A DNA stretch of 64,000 bases from Crossaster papposus (GCA_037893245.1 JBAIAA010000899.1:1-64000), one strand, 5' to 3'. Counted from the stretch's first letter, positions 51,458-63,986 are shown. A program made the numbers and translations. Notes: generated by a model from the sequence alone, not told the origin.

Positions 51458-52494
51458 TTAAATATGTAGTAGTAGGGATATGCCGATTGTAGACCAAATC
51501 TTAAATATGTAGTAGTAGGGATATGCCGATTGTAGACCAAATCTTAAATATGTAGTAGTAGGGATATGCCGATTGTAGACCAAATCTTAAATATGTAGTA
51601 GTAGGGATGTGCCGATTGTAGACCAAATCTTAAATATGTAGTAGTAGGGATATGCCGATTGTAGACCAAATCTTAAATATGTAGTAGTAGGGATATGCCG
51701 ATTGTAGACCAAATCTTAAATATGTAGTAGTATGGATATGCCGATTGTAGACCAAATCTTAAATATGTAGTAGTAGGGATATGCCGATTGTAGACCAAAT
51801 CTTAAATATGTAGTAGTAGGGATATGCCGATTGTAGACCAAATCTTAAATATGTAGTAGTAGGGATATGCCGATTGTAGACCAAATCTTAAATATGTAGT
51901 AGTAGGGATATGCCGATTGTAGACCAAATCTTAAATATGTAGTAGTAGGGATATGCCGATTGTAGACCAAATCTTAAATATGTAGTAGTAGGGATATGCC
52001 GATTGTAGACCAAATCTTAAATATGTAGTAGTAGGGATATGCCGATTGTAGACCAAATCTTAAATATGTAGTAGTAGGGATATGCCGATTGTAGACCAAA
52101 TCTTAAATATGTAGTAGTAGGGATATGCCGATTGTAGACCAAATCTTAAATATGTAGTAGTAGGGATATGCCGATTGTAGACCAAATCTTAAATATGTAG
52201 TAGTAGGGATATGCCGATTGTAGACCAAATCTTAAATATGTAGTAGTAGGGATATGCCGATTGTAGACCAAATCTTAAATATGTAGTAGTAGGGATATGC
52301 CGATTGTAGACCAAATCTTAAATATGTAGTAGTAGGGATATGCCGATTGTAGACCAAATCTTTAATATGTAGTAGTAGGGATATGCCGATTGTAGACCAA
52401 ATCTTAAATATGTAGTAGTAGGGATATGCCGATTGTAGACCAAATCTTAAATATGTAGTAGTAGGGATATGCCGATTGTAGACCAAATCTTAAA
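51458..52494. repeat. Monomer run
   Basis: About 24 monomers, mostly consensus. ATGTGCC (about 51609), TATGG (about 51731) and TTTAAT (about 52362) are the only clear markers. Confidence 0.93.
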
Positions 52495-52600
52495 AAACTC
52501 AATTTGATCTGATAACAAAACAAATTCACATTTATTATTATGTAAAGGGAAAGAAGTGTGCAGTAGAAATAAACACCTGATGTGGGAACAAGCCCTCGAG
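52495..52600 (+). repeat. 111-bp element, single form, TTTGTAATAG exit
   Basis: Same subtype as 44508. Confidence 0.96.
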
Positions 52601-53078
52601 TTAAATTTGTAATAGTAGGGATATGCCGATTGTAGACCAAATCTTAAATATGTAGTAGTAGGGATATGCCGATTGTAGACCAAATCTTAAATATGTAGTA
52701 GTAGGGATATGCCGATTGTAGACCAAATCTTAAATATGTAGTAGTAGGGATATGCCGATTGTAGACCAAATCTTAAATATGTAGTAGTAGGGATATGCCG
52801 ATTGTAGACCAAATCTTAAATATGTAGTAGTAGGGATATGCCGATTGTAGACCAAATCTTAAATATGTAGTAGTAGGGATATGCCGATTGTAGACCAAAT
52901 CTTAAATATGTAGTAGTAGGGATATGCCGATTGTAGACCAAATCTTTAATATGTAGTAGTAGGGATATGCCGATTGTAGACCAAATCTTAAATATGTAGT
53001 AGTAGGGATATGCCGATTGTAGACCAAATCTTAAATATGTAGTAGTAGGGATATGCCGATTGTAGACCAAATCTTAAA

Positions 53079-53184
53079 AAACTCAATTTGATCTGATAAC
53101 AAAACAAATTCACATTTATTATTATGTAAAGGGAAAGAAGTGTGCAGTAGAAATAAACACCTGATGTGGGAACAAGCCCTCGAG
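53079..53184 (+). repeat. 111-bp element, single form, TTTGTAATAG exit
   Basis: 584-bp tandem copy of 52495 and +8,571 from 44508. Confidence 0.96.
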
Positions 53185-53920
53185 TTAAATTTGTAATAGT
53201 AGGGATATGCCGATTGTAGACCAAATCTTAAATATGTAGTAGTAGGGATATGCCGATTGTAGACCAAATCTTAAATATGTAGTAGTAGGGATATGCCGAT
53301 TGTAGACCAAATCTTAAATATGTAGTAGTAGGGATATGCCGATTGTAGACCAAATCTTAAATATGTAGTAGTAGGGATATGCCGATTGTAGACCAAATCT
53401 TAAATATGTAGTAGTAGGGATATGCCGATTGTAGACCAAATCTTAAATAGGTAGTAGTAGGGATATGCCGATTGTAGACCAAATCTTAAATATGTAGTAG
53501 TAGGTATATGCCGATTGTAGACCAAATCTTAAATATGTAGTAGTAGGAATATGCCGATTGTAGACCAAATCTTAAATATGTAGTAGTAGGGATATGCCGA
53601 TTGTAGACCAAATCTTAAATATGTAGTAGTAGGGATATGCCGATTGAAGACCAAATCTTAAATATGTAGTAGTAGGGATATGCCGATTGTAGACCAAATC
53701 TTAAATATGTAGTAGTAGGGATATGCCGATTGTAGACCAAATCTTAAATATGTAGTAGTAGGGATATGCCGATTGTAGACCAAATCTTAAATATGTAGTA
53801 GTAGGGATATGCCGATTGTAGACCAAATCTTAAATATGTAGTAGTAGGGATATGCCGATTGTAGACCAAATCTTAAATATGTAGTAGTAGGGATATGCCG
53901 ATTGTAGACCAAATCTTAAA

Positions 53921-54026
53921 AAACTCAATTTGATCTGATAACAAAACAAATTCACATGTATTATTATGTAAAGGGAAAGAAGTGTGCAGTAGAAATAAAC
54001 ACCTGATGTGGGAACAAGCCCTCGAG
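53921..54026 (+). repeat. 111-bp element, single form, ACATGTATT subtype
   Basis: Equivalent of 45350 at +8,571. The upstream run has a private AAATAGGTAG monomer (about 53448). Confidence 0.96.
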
Positions 54027-55714
54027 TTAAATATGTAGTAGTAGGGATATGCCGATTGTAGACCAAATCTTAAATATGTAGTAGTAGGGATATGCCGATT
54101 GTAGACCAAATCTTAAATATGTAGTAGTAGGGATATGCCGATTGTAGACCAAATCTTAAATATGTAGTAGTAGGGATATGCCGATTGTAGACCAAATCTT
54201 AAATATGTAGTAGTAGGGATATGCCGATTGTAGACCAAATCTTAAATATGTAGTAGTAGGGATATGCCGATTGTAGACCAAATCTTAAATATGTAGTAGT
54301 AGGTATATGCCGATTGTAGACCAAATCTTAAATATGTAGTAGTAGGGATATGCCGATTGTAGACCAAATCTTAAATATGTAGTAGTAGTAGGGATATGCC
54401 GATTGTAGACCAAATCTTAAATATGTAGTAGTAGGGATATGCCGATTGTAGACCAAATCTTAAATATGTAGTAGTAGGGATATGCCGATTGTAGACCAAA
54501 TCTTAAATATGTAGTAGTAGGGATATGCCGATTGTAGACCAAATCTTAAATATGTAGTAGTAGGGATATGCCGATTGTAGACCAAATCTTAAATATGTAG
54601 TAGTAGGGATATGCCGATTGTAGACCAAATCTTAAATATGTAGTAGTAGGGATATGCCGATTGTAGACCAAATCTTAAATATGTAGTAGTAGGGATATGC
54701 CGATTGTAGACCAAATCTTAAATATGTAGTAGTAGGGATATGCCGATTGTAGACCAAATCTTAAATATGTAGTAGTAGGTATATGCCGATTGTAGACCAA
54801 ATCTTAAATATGTAGTAGTAGGGATATGCCGATTGTAGACCAAATCTTAAATATGTAGTAGTAGTAGGGATATGCCGATTGTAGACCAAATCTTAAATAT
54901 GTAGTAGTAGGGATATGCCGATTGTAGACCAAATCTTAAATATGTAGTAGTAGGGATATGCCGATTGTAGACCAAATCTTAAATATGTAGTAGTAGGGAT
55001 ATGCCGATTGTAGACCAAATCTTAAATATGTAGTAGTAGGGATATGCCGATTGTAGACCAAATCTTAAATATGTAGTAGTAGGGATATGCCGATTGTAGA
55101 CCAAATCTTAAATATGTAGTAGTAGGGATATGCCGATTGTAGACCAAATCTTAAATATGTAGTAGTAGGTATATGCCGATTGTAGACCAAATCTTAAATA
55201 TGTAGTAGTAGGGATATGCCGATTGTAGACCAAATCTTAAATATGTAGTAGTAGGGATATGCCGATTGTAGACCAAATCTTAAATATGTAGTAGTAGGGA
55301 TATGCCGATTGTAGACCAAATCTTAAATATGTAGTAGTAGGTATATGCCGATTGTAGACCAAATCTTAAATATGTAGTAGTAGGGATATGCTGATTGTAG
55401 ACCAAATCTTAAATATGTAGTAGTAGGGATATGCCGATTGTAGACCAAATCTTAAATATGTAGTAGTAGGGATATGCCGATTGTAGACCAAATCTTAAAT
55501 ATGTAGTAGTAGGGATATGCCGATTGTAGACCAAATCTTAAATATGTAGTAGTAGGGATATGCCGATTGTAGACCAAATCTTAAATATGTAGTAGTAGGG
55601 ATATGCCGATTGTAAACCAAATCTTAAATATGTAGTAGTAGGGATATGCCGATTGTAGACCAAATCTTAAATATGTAGTAGTAGGGATATGCCGATTGTA
55701 GACCAAATCTTAAA
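54027..55714. repeat. Long monomer run without elements
   Basis: About 39 monomers. Extra TAG (about 54385 and 54863), GGTATATG (about 54302, 54779, 55169, 55340), GCTGATTG (about 55391) and GTAAACC (about 55612). Confidence 0.93.
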
Positions 55715-55887
55715 AAACTCAATTTGATCTGATAACAAAACAAACTCACATTTATTATTATGTAAAGGGAAAGAAGTGTGCAGTTGAAATAAACACCTGA
55801 TGTGGGAACAAGCCCTCGAGTTAAATATGTAAAGGGAAAGAAGTGTGCAGTATAAATAAACACCTGATGTGGGAACAAGCCCTTGAG
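55715..55887 (+). repeat. 111-bp element, double form, CTTGAG subtype
   Basis: Last double element in the window; TATAAATA at 55851-55858. It starts a distant copy of the 37.2-38.4 kb series (shift about 18.5 kb). Confidence 0.96.
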
Positions 55888-56494
55888 TTAAATATGTAGT
55901 AGTAGGGATATGCCGATTGTAGACCAAATCTTAAATATGTAGTAGTAGGGATATGCCGATTGTAGACCAAATCTTAAATATGTAGTAGTAGGGATATGCC
56001 GATTGTAGACCAAATCTTAAATATGTAGTAGTAGGGATGTGCCGATTGTAGACCAAATCTTAAATATGTAGTAGTAGGGATATGCCGATTGTAGACCAAA
56101 TCTTAAATATGTAGTAGTAGGGATATGCCGATTGTAGACCAAATCTTAAATATGTAGTAGTATGGATATGCCGATTGTAGACCAAATCTTAAATATGTAG
56201 TAGTAGGGATATGCCGATTGTAGACCAAATCTTAAATATGTAGTAGTAGGGATATGCCGATTGTAGACCAAATCTTAAATATGTAGTAGTAGGGATATGC
56301 CGATTGTAGACCAAATCTTAAATATGTAGTAGTAGGGATATGCCGATTGTAGACCAAATCTTAAATATGTAGTAGTAGGGATATGCCGATTGTAGACCAA
56401 ATCTTAAATATGTAGTAGTAGGGATATGCCGATTGTAGACCAAATCTTAAATATGTAGTAGTAGGGATATGCCGATTGTAGACCAAATCTTAAA

Positions 56495-56600
56495 ACACTC
56501 AATTTGATCTGATAACAAAACAAATTCACATTTATTATTATGTAAAGGGAAAGAAGTGTGCAGTAGAAATAAACACCTGATGTGGGAACAGGCCCTCGAG
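56495..56600 (+). repeat. 111-bp element, single form, ACACTC / CAGG subtype
   Basis: Equivalent of 37988 at +18,507. Confidence 0.96.
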
Positions 56601-56820
56601 TTAAATATGTAGTAGTAGGGATATGCCGATTGTAGACCAAATCTTAAATATGTAGTAGTAGGGATATGCCGATTGTAGACCAAATCTTAAATATGTAGTA
56701 GTAGGGATATGCCGATTGTAGTCCAAATCTTAAATATGTAGTAGTAGGGATATGCCGATTGTAGACCAAATCTTAAATATGTAGTAGTAGGGATATGCCG
56801 ATTGTAGACCAAATCTTAAA

Positions 56821-56926
56821 AAACTCAATTTGATCTGATAACAAAACAAATTCACATTTATTATTATGTAAAGGGAAAGAAGTGTGCAGTAGAAATAAAC
56901 ACCTGATGTGGGAACAGGCCCTCGAG
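56821..56926 (+). repeat. 111-bp element, single form, CAGG subtype
   Basis: Equivalent of 38314. A GTAGTCC monomer precedes it, as in the other copies. Confidence 0.96.
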
Positions 56927-57877
56927 TTAAATATGTAGTAGTAGGGATATGCCGATTGTAGACCAAATCTTAAATATGTAGTAGTAGGGATATGCCGATT
57001 GTAGACCAAATCTTAAATATGTAGTAGTAGGGATATGCCGATTGTAGACCAAATCTTAAATATGTAGTAGTAGGGATATGCCGATTGTAGACCAAATCTT
57101 AAATATGTAGTAGTAGGGATATGCCGATTGTAGACCAAATCTTAAATATGTAGTAGTAGGGATATGCCGATTGTAGACCAAATCTTAAATATGCAGTAGA
57201 AGGGATATGCCGATTGTAGACCAAATCTTAAATATGTAGTAGTAGGGATATGTTGATTGTAGACCAAATGTTAAATATGTAGTAGTAGGGATATGCCGAT
57301 TGTAGACCAAATCTTAAATATGTAGTAGTAGGGATATGCCGATTGTAGACCAAATCTTAAATATGTAGTAGTAGGGATATGCCGATTGTAGACCAAATCT
57401 TAAATATGTAGTAGTAGGGATATGCCGATTGTAGACCAAATCTTAAATATGTAGTAGTAGGGATATGCCGATTGTAGACCAAATCTTAAATATGTAGTAG
57501 TAGGGATATGCCGATTGTAGACCAAATCTTAAATATGTAGTAGTAGGGATATGCCGATTGTAGACCAAATCTTAAATATGTAGTAGTAGGTATATGCCGA
57601 TTGTAGACCAAATCTTAAATATGTAGTAGTAGGTATATGCCGATTGTAAACCAAATCTTAAATATGTAGTAGTAGGGATATGCCGATTGTTGACCAAATC
57701 TTAAATATGTAGTAGTAGGGATATGCCGATTGTAGACCAAATCTTAAATATGTAGTAGTAGGGATATGCCGATTGTAGACCAAATCTTAAATATGTAGTA
57801 GTAGGGATATGCCGATTGTAGACCAAATCTTAAATATGTAGTAGTAGGGATATGCCGATTGTAGACCAAATCTTAAA
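56927..57877. repeat. Monomer run with a damaged pair near 57.2 kb
   Basis: ATGCAGTAGAAGG (about 57192) and ATGTTGATTG with AAATGTTAAA (about 57250-57272) sit in neighbouring monomers. Two GGTATATG, GTAAACC and GTTGACC follow to 57692. Confidence 0.93.
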
Positions 57878-57983
57878 AAACTCAATTTGATCTGATAACA
57901 AAACAAACTCACATTTATTATTATGTAAAGGGAAAGAAGTGTGCAGTTGAAATAAACACCTGATGTGGGAACAAGCCCTCGAG
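57878..57983 (+). repeat. 111-bp element, single form, CAGTTG subtype
   Basis: AAACTCAC and CAGTTGAAAT like 33855, but with unchanged TTTATTATTA and a normal ATGTAGTAG exit. It may resemble the ancestor of the TTTAATATTA subtype. Confidence 0.95.
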
Positions 57984-59207
57984 TTAAATATGTAGTAGTA
58001 GGGATATGCCGATTGTAGACCAAATCTTAAATATGTAGTAGTAGGGATATGCCGATTGTAGACCAAATCTTAAATATGTAGTAGTAGGGATATGCCGATT
58101 GTAGACCAAATCTTAAATATGTAGTAGTAGGGATATGCCGATTGTAGACCAAATCTTAAATATGTAGTAGTAGGGATATGCCGATTGTAGACCAAATCTT
58201 AAATATGTAGTAGTAGGGATATGCCGATTGTAGACCAAATCTTAAATATGTAGTAGTAGGGATATGTCGAGTGTAGACCAAATCTTAAATATGTAGTAGT
58301 AGGGATATGCCGATTGTAGACCAAATCTTAAATATGTAGTAGTAGGGATATGCCGATTGTAGACCAAATCTTAAATATGTAGTAGTAGGGATATGCCGAT
58401 TGTAGACCAAATCTTAAATATGTAGTAGTAGTAGGGATATGCCGATTGTAGACCAAATCTTAAATATGTAGTAGTAGGGATATGCCGAATGTAGACCAAA
58501 TCTTAAATATGTAGTAGTAGGGATATGCCGATTGTAGACCAAATCTTAAATATGTAGTAGTAGTAGGGATATGCCGATTTTAGACCAAATCTTAAATATG
58601 TAGTAGTAGGGATATGCCGATTGTAGACCAAATCTTAAATATGTAGTAGTAGTAGGGATATGCCGATTGTAGACCAAATCTTAAATATGTAGTAGTAGTA
58701 GGGATATGCCGAATGTAGACCAAATCTTAAATATGTAGTAGTAGGGATATGCCGATTGTAGACCAAATCTTAAATATGTAGTAGTAGTAGGGATATGCCG
58801 ATTTTAGACCAAATCTTAAATATGTAGTAGTAGGGATATGCCGATTGTAGACCAAATCTTAAATATGTAGTAGTAGGGATATGCCGATTGTAGACCAAAT
58901 CTTAAATATGTAGTAGTAGGGATATGCCGATTGTAGACCAAATCTTAAATATGTAGTAGTAGGGATATGCCGATTGTAGACCAAATCTTAAATATGTAGT
59001 AGTAGGGATATGCCGATTGTAGACCAAATCTTAAATATGTAGTAGTAGGGATATGCCGATTGTAGACCAAATCTTTAATATGTAGTAGTAGGGATATGCC
59101 GATTGTAGACCAAATCTTAAATATGTAGTAGTAGGGATATGCCGATTGTAGACCAAATCTTAAATATGTAGTAGTAGGGATATGCCGATTGTAGACCAAA
59201 TCTTAAA
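57984..59207. repeat. Monomer run rich in extra TAG triplets
   Basis: ATGTCGAGTG (about 58266), then extra-TAG monomers near 58430, 58560, 58650, 58692 and 58785 interleaved with CCGAATG and CCGATTTTAG in a short repeated pattern, then TTTAAT (about 59073). Confidence 0.93.
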
Positions 59208-59313
59208 AAACTCAATTTGATCAGATAACAAAACAAATTCACATTTATTATTATGTAAAGGGAAAGAAGTGTGCAGTAGAAATAAACACCTGATGTGGGA
59301 ACAAGCCCTCGAG
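59208..59313 (+). repeat. 111-bp element, single form, GATCAG subtype
   Basis: TTTGATCAG for TTTGATCTG; AAATTCAC; intact CTCGAG. Confidence 0.96.
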
Positions 59314-60826
59314 TTAAATATGTAGTAGTAGGGATATGCCGATTGTAGACCAAATCTTAAATATGTAGTAGAAGGGATATGCCGATTGTAGACCAAATCT
59401 TAAATATGTAGTAGTAGGGATATGCCGATTGTAGACCAAATCTTAAATATGTAGTAGTAGGGATATGCCGATTGTAGACCAAATCTTAAATATGTAGTAG
59501 TAGGGATATGCCGATTGTAGAGCAAATCTTAAATATGTAGTAGTAGGGATATGCCGATTGTAGAGCAAATCTTAAATATGTAGTAGTAGGGATATGCCGA
59601 TTGTAGAGCAAATCTTAAATATGTAGTAGTAGGGATATGCCGATTGTAGACCAAATCTTAAATATGTAGTAGTAGGGATATGCCGATTATAGACCAAATC
59701 TTAAATATGTAGTAGTAGGGATATGCCGATTGTAGACCAAATCTTAAATATGTAGTAGTAGGGATATGCCGATTGTAGACCAAATCTTAAATATGTAGTA
59801 GTAGGGATATGCCGATTGTAGAGCAAATCTTAAATATGTAGTAGTAGGGATATGCCGATTGTAGACCAAATCTTAAATATGTAGTAGTAGGGATATGCCG
59901 ATTGTAGACCAAATCTTAAATATGTAGTAGTAGGTATATGCCGATTATAGACCAAATCTTAAATATGTAGTAGTAGGGATATGCCGATTGTAGACCAAAT
60001 CTTAAATATGTAGTAGTAGGGATATGCCGATTGTAGACCAAATCTTAAATATGTAGTAGTAGGGATATGCCGATTGTAGAGCAAATCTTAAATATGTAGT
60101 AGTAGGGATATGCCGATTGTAGACCAAATCTTAAATATGTAGTAGTAGGGATATGCCGATTGTAGACCAAATCTTAAATATGTAGTAGTAGGTATATGCC
60201 GATTGTAGACCAAATCTTAAATATGTAGTAGTAGGGATATGCCGATTGTAGACCAAATCTTAAATATGTAGTAGTAGGGATATGCCGATTGTAGACCAAA
60301 TCTGAAATATGTAGTAGTAGGGATATGCCGAATGTAGACCAAATCTTAAATATGTAGTAGTAGGGATATGCCGATTGTAGACCAAATCTTAAATATGTAG
60401 TAGTAGTAGGGATATGCCGATTTTAGACCAAATCTTAAATATGTAGTAGTAGGGATATGCCGATTGTAGACCAAATCTTAAATATGTAGTAGTAGGGATA
60501 TGCCGATTGTAGACCAAATCTTAAATATGTAGTAGTAGGGATATGCCGATTGTAGACCAAATCTTAAATATGTAGTAGTAGGGATATGCCGATTGTAGAC
60601 CAAATCTTAAATATGTAGTAGTAGGGATATGCCGATTGTAGACCAAATCTTAAATATGTAGTAGTAGGGATATGCCGATTGTAGACCAAATCTTTAATAT
60701 GTAGTAGTAGGGATATGCCGATTGTAGACCAAATCTTAAATATGTAGTAGTAGGGATATGCCGATTGTAGACCAAATCTTAAATATGTAGTAGTAGGGAT
60801 ATGCCGATTGTAGACCAAATCTTAAA
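59314..60826. repeat. Monomer run with GTAGAGC variants
   Basis: G replaces C in GTAGACC at 59522, 59565, 59608, 59823 and 60081. CCGATTATAG (about 59688 and 59946), GGTATATG, CTGAAATATG (about 60303), CCGAATG and CCGATTTTAG are also present. Confidence 0.93.
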
Positions 60827-60932
60827 AAACTCAATTTGATCAGATAACAAAACAAATTCACATTTATTATTATGTAAAGGGAAAGAAGTGTGCAGTAGAA
60901 ATAAACACCTGATGTGGGAACAAGCCCTCGAG
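60827..60932 (+). repeat. 111-bp element, single form, GATCAG subtype
   Basis: Counterpart of 59208 at +1,619. Confidence 0.96.
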
Positions 60933-62148
60933 TTAAATATGTAGTAGTAGGGATATGCCGATTGTAGACCAAATCTTAAATATGTAGTAGAAGGGATATG
61001 CCGATTGTAGACCAAATCTTAAATATGTAGTAGTAGGGATATGCCGATTTGTAGACCAAATCTTAAATATGTAGTAGTAGGGATATGCCGATTGTAGACC
61101 AAATCTTAAATATGTAGTAGTAGGGATATGCCGATTGTAGAGCAAATCTTAAATATGTAGTAGTAGGGATATGCCGATTGTAGAGCAAATCTTAAATATG
61201 TAGTAGTAGGGATATGCCGATTGTAGAGCAAATCTTAAATATGTAGTAGTAGGGATATGCCGATTGTAGACCAAATCTTAAATATGTAGTAGTAGGGATA
61301 TGCCGATTGTAGACCAAATCTTAAATATGTAGTAGTAGGGATATGTCGAGTGTAGACCAAATCTTAAATATGTAGTAGTAGGGATATGCCGATTGTAGAG
61401 CAAATCTTAAATATGTAGTAGTAGGGATATGCCGATTGTAGACCAAATCTTAAATATGTAGTAGTAGGGATATGCCGATTGTAGACCAAATCTTAAATAT
61501 GTAGTAGTAGGGATATGTCGAGTGTAGACCAAATCTTAAATATGTAGTAGTAGGGATATGCCGATTGTAGACCAAATCTTAAATATGTAGTAGTAGGGAT
61601 ATGCCGATTGTAGACCAAATCTTAAATATGTAGTAGTAGGGATATGCCGATTGTAGACCAAATCTTAAATATGTAGTAGTAGTAGGGATATGCCGATTGT
61701 AGACCAAATCTTAAATATGTAGTAGTAGGGATATGCCGAATGTAGACCAAATCTTAAATATGTAGTAGTAGGGATATGCCGATTGTAGACCAAATCTTAA
61801 ATATGTAGTAGTAGTAGGGATATGCCGATTTTAGACCAAATCTTAAATATGTAGTAGTAGGGATATGCCGATTGTAGACCAAATCTTAAATATGTAGTAG
61901 TAGGGATATGCCGATTGTAGACCAAATCTTAAATATGTAGTAGTAGGGATATGCCGATTGTAGACCAAATCTTAAATATGTAGTAGTAGGGATATGCCGA
62001 TTGTAGACCAAATCTTAAATATGTAGTAGTAGGGATATGCCGATTGTAGACCAAATCTTAAATATGTAGTAGTAGGGATATGCCGATTGTAGACCAAATC
62101 TTTAATATGTAGTAGTAGGGATATGCCGATTGTAGACCAAATCTTAAA
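60933..62148. repeat. Monomer run with GTAGAGC and ATGTCGAGTG variants
   Basis: A 44-bp monomer with CCGATTTGTAG (about 61045-61055), GTAGAGC at 61142, 61185, 61228 and 61400, ATGTCGAGTG at about 61344 and 61518, extra TAG at about 61680 and 61810, and TTTAAT at about 62101. Confidence 0.93.
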
Positions 62149-62254
62149 AAACTCAATTTGATCTGATAACAAAACAAATTCACATTTATTATTATGTAAA
62201 GGGAAAGAAGTGTGCAGTAGAAATAAACACCTGATGTGGGAACAAGCCCTCGAG
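62149..62254 (+). repeat. 111-bp element, single form, AAATTCAC subtype
   Basis: GATCTG, AAATTCAC, CTCGAG. A GTAGAAGGG monomer follows, as after the GATCAG copies. Confidence 0.96.
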
Positions 62255-62732
62255 TTAAATATGTAGTAGTAGGGATATGCCGATTGTAGACCAAATCTTA
62301 AATATGTAGTAGAAGGGATATGCCGATTGTAGACCAAATCTTAAATATGTAGTAGTAGGGATATGCCGATTGTAGACCAAATCTTAAATATGTAGTAGTA
62401 GGGATATGCCGATTGTAGACCAAATCTTAAATATGTAGTAGTAGGGATATGCCGATTGTAGAGCAAATCTTAAATATGTAGTAGTAGGGATATGCCGGTT
62501 GTAGAGCAAATCTTAAATATGTAGTAGTAGGGATATGCCGATTGTAGAGCAAATCTTAAATATGTAGTAGTAGGGATATGCCGATTGTAGACCAAATTTT
62601 AAATATGTAGTAGTAGGGATATGCCGATTGTAGACCAAATCTTAAATATGTAGTAGTAGGGATATGCCGATTGTAGACCAAATCTTAAATATGTAGTAGT
62701 AGGGATATGCCGATTGTAGACCAAATCTTAAA

Positions 62733-62838
62733 AAACTCAATTTGATCTGATAACAAAACAAATTCACATGTATTATTATGTAAAGGGAAAGAAGTGTGCA
62801 GTAGAAATAAACACCTGATGTGGGAACAAGCCCTCGAG
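62733..62838 (+). repeat. 111-bp element, single form, ACATGTATT subtype
   Basis: Last of five ACATGTATT copies; the next monomer has CCGATTATAG. Confidence 0.96.
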
Positions 62839-63402
62839 TTAAATATGTAGTAGTAGGGATATGCCGATTATAGACCAAATCTTAAATATGTAGTAGTAGG
62901 GATATGCCGATTGTAGACCAAATCTTAAATATGTAGTAGTAGGGATATGCCGATTGTAGACCAAATCTTAAATATGTAGTAGTAGGGATATGCCGATTGT
63001 AGACCAAATCTTAAATATGTAGTAGTAGGGATATGCCGATTGTAGACCAAATCTTAAATATGTAGTAGTAGGGATATGCCGATTGTAGACCAAATCTTAA
63101 ATATGTAGTAGTAGGTATATGCCGATTGTAGACCAAATCTTAAATATGTAGTAGTAGGGATATGCCGATTGTAGACCAAATCTTAAATATGTAGTAGTAG
63201 GGATATGCCGATTGTAGACCAAATCTTAAATATGTAGTAGTAGGGATATGCCGATTGTAGACCAAATCTTAAATATGTAGTAGTAGGGATATGCCGATTG
63301 TAGACCAAATCTTAAATATGTAGTAGTAGGGATATGCCGATTGTAGACCAAATCTTTAATATGTAGTAGTAGGGATATGCCGATTGTAGACCAAATCTTA
63401 AA

Positions 63403-63508
63403 AAACTCAATTTGATCTGATAACAAAACAAATTCACATTTATTATTATGTAAAGGGAAAGAAGTGTGCAGTAGAAATAAACACCTGATGTGGGAACAAG
63501 CCCTCGAG
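63403..63508 (+). repeat. 111-bp element, single form, AAATTCAC subtype
   Basis: 1,254-bp tandem copy of 62149. Confidence 0.96.
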
Positions 63509-63986
63509 TTAAATATGTAGTAGTAGGGATATGCCGATTGTAGACCAAATCTTAAATATGTAGTAGAAGGGATATGCCGATTGTAGACCAAATCTTAAAT
63601 ATGTAGTAGTAGGGATATGCCGATTGTAGACCAAATCTTAAATATGTAGTAGTAGGGATATGCCGATTGTAGACCAAATCTTAAATATGTAGTAGTAGGG
63701 ATATGCCGATTGTAGAGCAAATCTTAAATATGTAGTAGTAGGGATATGCCGGTTGTAGAGCAAATCTTAAATATGTAGTAGTAGGGATATGCCGATTGTA
63801 GAGCAAATCTTAAATATGTAGTAGTAGGGATATGCCGATTGTAGACCAAATTTTAAATATGTAGTAGTAGGGATATGCCGATTGTAGACCAAATCTTAAA
63901 TATGTAGTAGTAGGGATATGCCGATTGTAGACCAAATCTTAAATATGTAGTAGTAGGGATATGCCGATTGTAGACCAAATCTTAAA

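Larger units (their letters stand above)
49597..51672. repeat. 1,038-bp tandem duplication
   Basis: CTTGAATATG, two GGTATATG monomers, GTAAACC and a CTTGAG-type double element recur after 1,038 bp (178 + 20 x 43). I see no difference between the copies over most of their length. Confidence 0.92.
52232..53399. repeat. 584-bp tandem duplication
   Basis: A TTTAAT monomer plus one TTTGTAATAG-type element is repeated after 584 bp (111 + 11 x 43). No difference seen between the copies, so it is among the youngest events in the window. Confidence 0.92.
58945..62183. repeat. 1,619-bp tandem duplication
   Basis: The GATCAG-type elements 59208 and 60827, a GTAGAAGGG monomer downstream of each, and a triplet of GTAGAGC monomers (59522-59608 and 61142-61228) are repeated. 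The period is 1,619 bp, then 1,620 after a one-base insertion near 61050. Confidence 0.9.

Noticed and set aside
13669..63591. Many minus-strand open reading frames of 70-121 residues with near-identical tyrosine-rich sequence
   Set aside because: Starts I checked are TTG (the complement of CAA in CCAAATC or GAACAAG), not ATG. The frames exist because 43 is not a multiple of 3 and the minus-strand TAA in the monomer tail is skipped when an element or a TTTAAT change intervenes. Overlapping frames encode the same DNA in two registers. No ribosome site, domain or codon signature is seen.
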